10,260 nucleotides of DNA from Methyloceanibacter sp. (GTDB lineage: Bacteria; Pseudomonadota; Alphaproteobacteria; Rhizobiales; Methyloligellaceae), in contig JANWJA010000108.1 in NCBI GenBank assembly GCA_025449615.1, positions 1 through 10,260 of the forward strand. Reading direction: 5' to 3'. Shown here piece by piece: positions 1 through 6,112 of this stretch. The number at the start of each line of letters is the position of its first letter. The stretch's first letter is position 1. Both the position numbers and the translations under genes were made by a program. The notes beneath the pieces were generated by a model. That model worked only from the letters and a program-made list of their open reading frames with translations. It did no database searches and was not told where the DNA came from.

Positions 1-604
1 CATCACTTGGTCCTGCAATGCCAAGGCCAATGTCCCCTATCAGACGCTGAAGGTGATGAAGGACAACGGCTTGCGGCTTCTGCTCGTCGGCTACGAGTCC
101 GGCAATCAACAGATCCTGCACAATATCAAGAAGGGCATGCTGGTCGACGTGGCGCGCCGCTTCACCAAGGACTGCCACGATCTCGGCATCGTCATCCACG
201 GTACTTTCATTCTCGGCCTGCCCGGCGAGACCAAGGAGACCATCGAGGAGACCATCCGCTTCGCCAACGAGATCAACCCGCACACCATTCAGGTCTCGCT
301 CGCAGCACCCTACCCCGGCACCTTCCTCTATAATCAGGCCCGCGAGAATAATTGGTTGCATGAGGATGACGAGCTGATCAGCGATCACGGTGTGCAGATC
401 GCGCCGATTTCCTACGCGCATCTCAGCCACACTGAGATTTTCGACTCCGTCGAGTCGTTTTATCGCCAGTTCTATTTCCGCGCGCCGAAGATCGCCTCCA
501 TCGTTGGCGAGATGGTGCGCAGCCCCGACATGATGAAGCGCCGCTTGCGCGAGGGCGTGGAATTTTTCCGCTTCCTGCGCGAACGCCGCGACATGGCGGC
601 TTAG
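1..604 (+). CDS. hpnJ: HpnJ, hopanoid radical SAM protein (3' part only)
   Basis: The gene enters from the left edge; the first complete codon is at position 2 and the TAG stop is at 602-604. About 200 C-terminal residues are visible, roughly the last 40% of a protein usually near 470 residues, so the cobalamin-type N-terminal domain and the CxxxCxxC cluster motif lie outside. What is visible is the second half of a radical SAM barrel and the tail: GYESGNQQIL, then the GTFILGLPGET strand-loop typical of B12-type radical SAM enzymes, then SLAAPYPGTFLY and a helical, charged C-terminus. These stretches match HpnJ as I know it. Known role: HpnJ is needed to convert bacteriohopanetetrol glucosamine to bacteriohopanetetrol cyclitol ether, a ring contraction to a five-membered cyclitol, after HpnI and HpnK act. 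Its neighbour hpnN converges on it 6 bp downstream. The main alternative is another hopanoid-cluster B12 radical SAM protein, which I think unlikely. Confidence 0.92.
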   Translation, partial: ITWSCNAKANVPYQTLKVMKDNGLRLLLVGYESGNQQILHNIKKGMLVDVARRFTKDCHDLGIVIHGTFILGLPGETKETIEETIRFANEINPHTIQVSLAAPYPGTFLYNQARENNWLHEDDELISDHGVQIAPISYAHLSHTEIFDSVESFYRQFYFRAPKIASIVGEMVRSPDMMKRRLREGVEFFRFLRERRDMAA

Positions 605-611
605 AGCCGCC
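595..611 (+). terminator. GC-rich hairpin between hpnJ and hpnN stops; weak terminator candidate
   Basis: A perfect 7-bp inverted repeat, GGCGGCT (595-601) and AGCCGCC (605-611), flanks a 3-nt loop. The loop TAG (602-604) is the hpnJ stop codon itself, and the last base of the right arm is the last base of the hpnN stop codon (611-613, reverse strand). On the + strand it is followed by TAGCCGTTCTTCC, which is only weakly T-rich; on the - strand no T-run follows. It is the only terminator-like structure I see between these convergent genes. It may act as a weak or Rho-assisted terminator, or as a 3'-end stabiliser. The inverted repeat is seen directly; the function is inferred. Confidence 0.4.
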
Positions 612-3214
612 TAGCCGTTCTTCCGCGGGGGTCCCATCAGAATCGGCTGAAACAGCACGGCGGCGACCAGCGTAGTCAGCAGTGCGAGGCTGAGCAACTT
701 GCCCATACTCGACGTGCCGGGATGGTTTGACAGCCAGAGACTGGCAAACGCCGTCGCTGTGGTCGCCGCGCTAAACAGCACCGCGCGGGTGAGCGGCGAT
801 GCGAGTAGGCTCGTCTCCCCTTCCCGCCAGGCCAGCACGTAATAGATTTTGAAGGCGACACCGACGCCGAGCAGCAGCGGCAGCGCAATGATATTGGCGA
901 AGTTAAGCGGCAGCCCGAACAGCACGGTGAGCTCGAGCGTGACCACGGCCGCAAGCAGCAGCGGCACCAGCGTCACCAGCACGTCGCTGGCGCGCCTGAG
1001 CACAAAAGCGAGAATGAGGGTGATCGAGATCAGCGCCAGTGCGGCGGCTTGCAGGAAAGCATGCACGATCGTCTTTGCCGATTCTTGAATGAGGATCGGC
1101 GTTCCCGTCGCTTCAGGCGCAATCTTGAGCACGGCGTCGGCAAACCGCTCCATATTTGCATTATCGTTGGGGTCGCCGCTCGGCCTCACCTCGATCCGCG
1201 CTCTGCCGTCTTTCGCGATCCAATCCTGTTTCAGTTCAGGCGGCAGACTATCAAGCGAGACCGCTTCCGCCTTGAGGCTCGCGCGGATTTGCTCAAGCCT
1301 GAGTTTCAATCCGCTGAGCAATGCCTTCTCAACCTCGGCGCGGCGCTCTGGCGCGGAATCGGCGAGCGCTTGCAGCGACTGCGCCATCTTCGCGGCCTCC
1401 GCCCTCTCCGCATCATCGCCTTTCATGTCGCGATAGGCTTTGGCTGCATCAAGCAGCGCCTCACGCGTCTCCTCGTCGGTCGGCACTGCGGCGATCTCGG
1501 CGACATCGAGCGTCGGATTGAGCAGAGATGCGGCATCGCCGATGATGGCAAGCTTCTCCTCCTGTTTCTCCGGCACGAAGCTTTGCAACGTCAAAGTCTC
1601 TGAGACTTCCGGCAACGCACTCAGCTTTGCCGTCAATGCCGGCGCTTCGCCGAGCGACGGAATGAGAATATTGATCGCATTCGGCGATGTCTCGGGCTCC
1701 TTCATCAGTTCAAGCAATGTCGCGACCGACTCCACCTTGGCACTTCGCAGATTGAGAGGATTGAAATCGAATTTCAGCTTGGCCAGCAGCGGCAGGCCGG
1801 CGAGGACAATGATCAGCGTCCCGATCAGAATCGGGATCCGGTACTTCGCCATGAACCGGTCGACCGGCGCGAGCGACCGGTAGCCGATGGCCTCGGGCTC
1901 GGCGGGCGCTCGAAGCAGCGTCAACAGCGCGGGCACCATGGTGATGCTGGTGAAGAAGGCGACAATCATCCCGGTACCGGCGATCAGTCCAAGCTCGGAC
2001 ACGCCGAGATAGGCAGTGGGCAGAAATGCGTAAAAGCCGGCGGCTGTCGCCGCGGCCGCAAGCGATAGCGGCTTTGCGATCCGTTTCGCCGCGCTCCCGA
2101 GCGCCATATTCAGATTGTTATTGCGATGCCGCTCGGCGCGATAACGCACCGCGAACTGAATGCCGAAATCGACACCAATGCCGACAAACAACACGGCAAA
2201 GGCAACCGAGATCAAATTGAGCGCGCCGACCATGGCGAGACCGAGCGCCGCCGTGATCACGAGCCCGGCAAACAGGCTGAGCATCACCGCGAAAATGACT
2301 CGTGCCGAGCGAAGCGCGAACCAGAGGATGAGCAGCACCGCCGCGGCCGTCAGCAGCACATTCAACAGCGCCCCGTCCGCGACCGTGGCGAACTCCTCAT
2401 CCGCCATGGCGACCGGCCCCGTCAGCCGAACCCTCACGCCATGGTCGGGCGTCAGTCCGAGAGCGACTGCCTCTTTCCGGATGGTCTCACTCGCGGCAGC
2501 CCCCGGCTCCAGCGCATCAACAGCGAGGACGGGCGACACCCGTATGAGACGTCGCAGCTCGCGTGGTTTCGGCGCCTCTCCCGTCATCAGCGCATTCCAG
2601 GAGAAAGTCGCAGGCTTCCCTTGCAGCAAATCGTCGATGGTTGAGGCAAGCTGAGCAAGCGGCTTGGCGAAATCCTTGAATGCGATCGCGCCGTCCTCCA
2701 CACCTTGCGGTATTAAACCAAGTGCTTGCGCCAGGCCCCGTAAACTTGGATCGGCGGACAGCGTGCCGAGAAAGGCTTGCGCCCGGATCAACTGATCGGT
2801 CGTCGTCCGCACCTCGTCCACCGACAGGAACAACAGCCCATTGGTCTCAAAGAACGCGCCCCCTGCCGGATCGTAGACCGCCTTGATCTGCGCAGGCTTG
2901 TTGGCCAAGGCAGCACCCAGCGATTTGGCGGCGCTGTCGGCGAGTTCCGGCGTTGCCCCATCGATAACCACCAGCAGCGTGTCGGATTGGTGAGGAAAGG
3001 CGGCATCCAACTGCAGCTCGCGTTGGCGCCACGGCAAGTCGGGCGAGATCAACTTCCCCGTATCGGTCTGGATGGCGAAATGCCGGCTGGCATAGGCGCC
3101 GGCGCCGATTGTCAGCAGCATCGCCACCAGCAGCGTGACGATTCGATAAGCGCAACACACCCGGACCAGCCCGGCGATGCGTGCCTCAAAAAATGGCAGT
3201 CTTTCCGCTGTCAT
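611..3214 (-). CDS. hpnN: HpnN, RND-family hopanoid transporter
   Basis: This 867-residue inner-membrane protein of the RND superfamily moves hopanoids toward the outer membrane, using the proton gradient. The topology reads as a duplicated RND half. TM1 is at about 22-42, followed by a periplasmic domain (43-282) and TM2-TM6 (about 283-430). TM7 is at about 460-478, followed by a second periplasmic domain (479-717) and TM8-TM12 (about 718-860). TM4 carries GIGVDFGIQF with an acidic residue at D349. The matching TM10 segment reads GVGVAFKIYY, with alanine at 787 in place of the acid. Residues about 575-650 are highly charged and probably helical. The length fits HpnN (about 860-880). The start is the ATG at 3214, with AGAG 5 nt upstream, and gives a cytoplasmic N-terminus just before TM1. 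It is divergent from ispH and convergent with hpnJ, so it is probably transcribed alone. The alternative is a generic MMPL-type exporter, but the hopanoid neighbourhood makes HpnN much more likely. Confidence 0.93.
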   Translation of the reverse strand: MTAERLPFFEARIAGLVRVCCAYRIVTLLVAMLLTIGAGAYASRHFAIQTDTGKLISPDLPWRQRELQLDAAFPHQSDTLLVVIDGATPELADSAAKSLGAALANKPAQIKAVYDPAGGAFFETNGLLFLSVDEVRTTTDQLIRAQAFLGTLSADPSLRGLAQALGLIPQGVEDGAIAFKDFAKPLAQLASTIDDLLQGKPATFSWNALMTGEAPKPRELRRLIRVSPVLAVDALEPGAAASETIRKEAVALGLTPDHGVRVRLTGPVAMADEEFATVADGALLNVLLTAAAVLLILWFALRSARVIFAVMLSLFAGLVITAALGLAMVGALNLISVAFAVLFVGIGVDFGIQFAVRYRAERHRNNNLNMALGSAAKRIAKPLSLAAAATAAGFYAFLPTAYLGVSELGLIAGTGMIVAFFTSITMVPALLTLLRAPAEPEAIGYRSLAPVDRFMAKYRIPILIGTLIIVLAGLPLLAKLKFDFNPLNLRSAKVESVATLLELMKEPETSPNAINILIPSLGEAPALTAKLSALPEVSETLTLQSFVPEKQEEKLAIIGDAASLLNPTLDVAEIAAVPTDEETREALLDAAKAYRDMKGDDAERAEAAKMAQSLQALADSAPERRAEVEKALLSGLKLRLEQIRASLKAEAVSLDSLPPELKQDWIAKDGRARIEVRPSGDPNDNANMERFADAVLKIAPEATGTPILIQESAKTIVHAFLQAAALALISITLILAFVLRRASDVLVTLVPLLLAAVVTLELTVLFGLPLNFANIIALPLLLGVGVAFKIYYVLAWREGETSLLASPLTRAVLFSAATTATAFASLWLSNHPGTSSMGKLLSLALLTTLVAAVLFQPILMGPPRKNG

Positions 3215-3361
3215 GAAATCTCTGATCTATGGATGACAATGCCTTAGAATATTTGGACTTCTTCAAAAAATCCCGCGTCGCAGCAAAATCCCTTGACCCT
3301 GCGCGTTTGTCGCGGGCTAATGCACATAATCATCGGGGGTCAATTTAATCCGGTTCGGTTC
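3215..3361. promoter_or_regulatory. Divergent intergenic region hpnN / ispH
   Basis: This 147-bp spacer lies between the hpnN start (- strand) and the inferred ispH start (+ strand). It must supply the promoter of hpnN and probably that of ispH-hpnH. It is more AT-rich on the hpnN side (for example 3247-3270) than the surrounding genes. A + strand promoter candidate is listed separately. On the - strand I find no convincing -35/-10 pair. A short inverted repeat, CCCGCG (3272-3277) and CGCGGG (3311-3316), brackets the + strand -35 element, but it is too short to call an operator. Confidence 0.6.
3293..3321 (+). promoter_or_regulatory. Sigma70-like promoter candidate for ispH-hpnH
   Basis: A -35 candidate TTGACC (3293-3298) is followed after exactly 17 bp by GCTAAT (3316-3321), which matches four of six positions of TATAAT. 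Transcription would start near 3328, leaving a leader of about 34 nt before the ATG at 3362. This would place the upstream in-frame TTG (3293) and ATG (3320) outside or at the very edge of the transcript, which agrees with the shorter IspH. The sequence match is seen directly; activity is inferred. Confidence 0.45.
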
Positions 3362-4285
3362 ATGAAGGTCATCTTGGCGCAGCCGCGAGGATTCTGTGCT
3401 GGCGTGGTTCGGGCGATTGAGATCGTCGAGCGGGCACTCGAGAAATATGGTCCGCCAGTCTATGTCCGGCACGAGATAGTCCACAATCGTCATGTCGTCG
3501 AGGACTTACGCGAAAAGGGCGCCATCTTCGTCGAAGAGCTCTCCGAGGTGCCGTCCGGCGCGGTGACCATCTTCAGCGCACACGGCGTCGCACGCGCCGT
3601 TGAGCTCGATGCCGATGCCCGTGGCCTGTCGGTCCTGGATGCGGTCTGCCCACTGGTGGCAAAAGTTCACCACGAGGGCCAACGCTATCTGGACCAGGGC
3701 CGCGTCGTCATTCTGATCGGACACGCCGGTCATCCCGAGATCGAAGGCACGATGGGTCAGTTGAAAGGCGAGGTGCATCTCATTCAGAGCAAAGGAGATG
3801 TCGCCCGCCTCACCATCGGGCGCGACACACCTCTGGCTTACATCACCCAGACCACGCTCAGCGTCGATGACACGCGAGCCACCATCGCGGCTGTGAAGGA
3901 GAAATTCACCGACGTGATCGGTCCGGAGACTCGAGACATCTGTTATGCGACCCAGAACCGGCAGACCGCCGTGCGTGAGCTGGCGCGGCTTGTCGATATC
4001 ATCCTGGTTGTTGGGTCATCCAACAGTTCGAATTCCAATCGCTTACGCGAAATCGGCGAAGAGGTGGGCGTGCCGAGCTTTCTTGTCGCCGACGGCAGCG
4101 CGTTGAAGCGCGAATGGTTCGATCGGGACTCGCGGATCGGGCTCACGGCCGGCGCGTCGGCTCCGGAAGTCCTCGTCGACGACGTCATTGACACACTGAA
4201 GCAATTCGGGCCAGTCGAGGTGACGACGCTCTCCGGCACCGAAGAGAACATCCATTTCCGCATTCCGCGGGAGTTGGTTGCCTAA
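3362..4285 (+). CDS. ispH: IspH, 4-hydroxy-3-methylbut-2-enyl diphosphate reductase
   Basis: This cytosolic [4Fe-4S] enzyme catalyses the last step of the MEP pathway, reducing HMBPP to IPP and DMAPP, the precursors of farnesyl diphosphate and hence of squalene. From the ATG at 3362 the protein is 307 residues (E. coli IspH is 316). The three cluster cysteines are C12 (GFCAG), C96 (VCPLV) and C194 (ICYATQNRQ). The substrate histidines H41, H74 (FSAHG) and H124, with E126 in [10 protein letters not shown], fall at the same numbers as in E. coli, which supports this start. The frame is open back to a TTG at 3293 (330 residues) and has another ATG at 3320, but those extensions add residues with no family counterpart. 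No strong Shine-Dalgarno is visible before 3362. hpnH follows 45 bp downstream on the same strand, so the two probably form an operon that links precursor supply to hopanoid side-chain synthesis. This may be a second, cluster-dedicated copy of ispH. Confidence 0.96.
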   Translation: MKVILAQPRGFCAGVVRAIEIVERALEKYGPPVYVRHEIVHNRHVVEDLREKGAIFVEELSEVPSGAVTIFSAHGVARAVELDADARGLSVLDAVCPLVAKVHHEGQRYLDQGRVVILIGHAGHPEIEGTMGQLKGEVHLIQSKGDVARLTIGRDTPLAYITQTTLSVDDTRATIAAVKEKFTDVIGPETRDICYATQNRQTAVRELARLVDIILVVGSSNSSNSNRLREIGEEVGVPSFLVADGSALKREWFDRDSRIGLTAGASAPEVLVDDVIDTLKQFGPVEVTTLSGTEENIHFRIPRELVA

Positions 4286-4293
4286 TTTTGGTC

Positions 4294-4330
4294 TGAAACA
4301 GCGGCCACACACCGCTGAAACGGGGTTTCA
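4294..4330 (+). repeat. Overlapping inverted repeats in the ispH-hpnH spacer, abutting the hpnH start
   Basis: The hexamer TGAAAC occurs directly at 4294-4299 and 4316-4321, 22 bp apart, and inverted as GTTTCA at 4325-4330. The second and third copies form a 6-bp hairpin with loop GGG (4322-4324) that ends on the base before the hpnH ATG. A second hairpin, CAGCGG (4299-4304) and CCGCTG (4312-4317) around a 7-nt loop, shares two bases with the first. The only Shine-Dalgarno-like run for hpnH, GGGG at 4322-4325, lies in the first hairpin. No T-run follows, so this is not an intrinsic terminator. A role in controlling hpnH translation is inference. Confidence 0.5.
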
Positions 4331-5479
4331 ATGGGAATACCGCTAACACAAGCCCTCTCGATCGGGACGTATGTCCTCGGCCAGCATTTGCGCGGACGCA
4401 AGCGCTATCCGCTCGTGCTCATGCTTGAGCCGCTGTTCCGCTGCAATCTGGCTTGCGCCGGGTGCGGCAAAATCGACTATCCGGAGAAGATTCTCAATCA
4501 GCGGCTGTCGGTGGACGATGCCTTGGGAGCGATCGACGAGTGCGGCGCCCCTGTCGTGGTGCTCGCCGGCGGCGAGCCGCTGCTGCACAAAGAATTGCCC
4601 GAGATTGTCACCGGCGCGCTCGCCAAAGGCAAATATGTCACCGTCTGCACCAATGCGCTGCTCCTGGAGAAGAAGCTCGACCAATATAAGCCGCATCCCC
4701 GCTTCAACTGGTCGGTGCATCTCGACGGCGACAAGGAGATGCATGATCGCTCGGTCTGCCGGAAGGGCGTCTACGACAAAGCGGTCGCCGCGCTGCAAAG
4801 CGCCAAGGCTCGCGGCTTCCGCGTCAACATCAATTGCACCTTGTTCAGCGACGCCAAACCCGATCGCGTCGCCGATTTCTTCGACTCCGTCGCCGAGCTT
4901 GGGTCGGACGGCATTACCATCTCACCTGGCTATGCTTACGAGCGCGCGCCCGACCAGCAGCATTTCTTGAACCGCGCGAGAACCAAGCAATTGTTCCGCG
5001 ATGTGTTCAAATTGGCGAAGGGCCGCCGCAAATGGCCGATCTTCCAGTCGAGCCTCTTCCTCGATTTCCTCGCCGGCAATCAGACCTATCACTGCACGCC
5101 TTGGGGCAATCCGACCCGCACCGTGTTCGGCTGGCAGCGGCCTTGTTATCTGCTCGGCGAAGGCTACGCCAAGACCTTCAAAGAATTGATGGAAGAGACC
5201 GAGTGGGACCGCTACGGCACCGGCAATTACGAGAAATGCGCCGACTGCATGGTGCATAGCGGTTTCGAGGCGTCCGCCGTCATGGACTCGGTGCGTAAGC
5301 CCTGGAAGATTGCAATGCTAACGATGTTCGGCATCACGACCGAAGGCCCGATGGCGCCCGAGATTTCGCTCGATGGCCAGCGGGCCGCCGAGTACGTCTT
5401 CTCCAGGCATGTCGAGCAGAAATTAGCCGATATCGCCAAAACCGAGGCGCGGCCCGAGCAGGTCGTGGCAGCGGAATAA
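4331..5479 (+). CDS. hpnH: HpnH, radical SAM adenosylhopane synthase
   Basis: HpnH adds the 5'-deoxyadenosyl radical from SAM to hopene (diploptene), giving adenosylhopane, the committed step to C35 extended hopanoids. The protein is 382 residues, a usual family length. The radical SAM cluster motif is CNLACAGC with C38, C42 and C45, followed by the SAM-binding GGEP at 80-83. C106 sits in VTVCTN; a conserved Cys-106 is reported to quench the radical intermediate in the Zymomonas HpnH, and the numbering matches here. The C-terminal domain (DUF3463 in this family, from memory) holds four more cysteines, C255, C272, C303 and C306, that could hold an auxiliary site. The start is the ATG at 4331, with GGGG 5 nt upstream inside a possible hairpin. 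It lies 45 bp after ispH on the same strand. Its last 19 codons overlap the 3' end of the opposite-strand hpnG. Confidence 0.97.
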   Translation: MGIPLTQALSIGTYVLGQHLRGRKRYPLVLMLEPLFRCNLACAGCGKIDYPEKILNQRLSVDDALGAIDECGAPVVVLAGGEPLLHKELPEIVTGALAKGKYVTVCTNALLLEKKLDQYKPHPRFNWSVHLDGDKEMHDRSVCRKGVYDKAVAALQSAKARGFRVNINCTLFSDAKPDRVADFFDSVAELGSDGITISPGYAYERAPDQQHFLNRARTKQLFRDVFKLAKGRRKWPIFQSSLFLDFLAGNQTYHCTPWGNPTRTVFGWQRPCYLLGEGYAKTFKELMEETEWDRYGTGNYEKCADCMVHSGFEASAVMDSVRKPWKIAMLTMFGITTEGPMAPEISLDGQRAAEYVFSRHVEQKLADIAKTEARPEQVVAAE

Positions 5480-6109
5480 AGTTCCCATCGCGAGCCTGGT
5501 ATCGGCGGCAAGCCGGACTAGTGCGCGGAGACTGCTCGGTTCCCTCGCAATCGATACCAACACACCTCCAATATTCACGCTGCCATCGCTGCTCATTCCT
5601 GCCAGTGCGGCCTCCGGAATTTCCCGATTGACCGGATCGGCAATGGCGCGAAGCACCGCGAATGGCAGGCCGTGCTTCGCCGCGAGCCGCGCGACCACAT
5701 GGCTTTCCATGTCGCCGGCGGCCGCGCCGGTCTCGTCGTGGAGCGCCGTCTTCTCCGCCTGACTTCGCAACGGCTGATCGACGCCGGCAATGGTAACGAG
5801 CTCCGCCACGCCAGTCACGCTCTTGATGTGTCCGCTCCAAACCGGATCGGCTGCATAAGAGGCCCCGTCATGCACGACGTTGCGTCCGACCGCGCATGTG
5901 CCAGCGTCCATGTTCCAGGCAAGTCCCGCCGCAATCCCGAAACTGATCAGTGCGTCTGCCCCGTCTTCGATGGCTTTGGTGATGAGTTTTTCGAGCCTCG
6001 CGGAATCTGCGCCCCCCGACACCGCCTCCACGCCTTCCGATCGTTCGGCAATGCGCGCCTCCGCGCGCAAGCCCGTCACCGCGAGTACGAAACTTGGCTC
6101 CCGTCCCAC
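5423..6109 (-). CDS. hpnG: HpnG, adenosylhopane nucleosidase / phosphorylase-like protein
   Basis: HpnG belongs to the purine nucleoside phosphorylase / MTA-SAH nucleosidase fold. In hopanoid synthesis it removes adenine from adenosylhopane, leading to ribosylhopane or its phosphate. The protein is 228 residues. Visible signatures are the first strand VLAVTGLRAEARIA (8-21), the glycine-rich DALISFGIAAGL (52-63) and the nucleoside-binding AGDMESHVVARL (131-142), with the acidic E135 expected to contact the ribose. VLRAIADP at 152-159 follows. The start is a GTG at 6109; the frame is closed by a TGA just upstream, so no longer form is possible. It begins 3 nt after the shc stop (TGA AGC GTG), with no clear ribosome site of its own, so translation is probably coupled to shc. 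Its last 18 codons and stop overlap hpnH, which points the opposite way. The sequence is more variable than that of its neighbours, but the context is decisive. Confidence 0.9.
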   Translation of the reverse strand: MGREPSFVLAVTGLRAEARIAERSEGVEAVSGGADSARLEKLITKAIEDGADALISFGIAAGLAWNMDAGTCAVGRNVVHDGASYAADPVWSGHIKSVTGVAELVTIAGVDQPLRSQAEKTALHDETGAAAGDMESHVVARLAAKHGLPFAVLRAIADPVNREIPEAALAGMSSDGSVNIGGVLVSIAREPSSLRALVRLAADTRLAMGTLFRCHDLLGPRLGFGDIG

Positions 6110-6112
6110 GCT

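Noticed and set aside
1049..3247. Several long open frames on the + strand opposite hpnN (for example 1049-1603, 2126-2644, 2777-3247)
   Set aside because: They are antisense to a full-length, well-recognised HpnN. Their translations are rich in Arg, Ser and Pro or low in complexity and match no family I know. GC-rich coding DNA commonly gives such open antisense frames.
3272..3316. Inverted repeat CCCGCG / CGCGGG around the ispH -35 element as an operator
   Set aside because: Only 6 bp with a 33-bp gap in GC-rich DNA; easily expected by chance and not extended by flanking pairs.
3293..3361. Longer IspH starting at TTG 3293 or ATG 3320
   Set aside because: The added residues have no family counterpart, catalytic residues number correctly from 3362, and a promoter candidate overlaps the upstream starts.
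4371..4970. A 199-codon open frame on the + strand inside hpnH in another frame
   Set aside because: Its translation is almost entirely Ser, Ala, Arg, Pro and Cys, as expected from an out-of-frame reading of GC-rich codons, and hpnH is intact in its own frame.
5428..5516. Palindrome CGATATCG (5428-5435) and short CGGC/GCCG stem (5506-5515) as terminators for hpnH or hpnG
   Set aside because: The first has no loop and no T-run; the second has four base pairs with a 2-nt loop. Neither would form a stable terminator.
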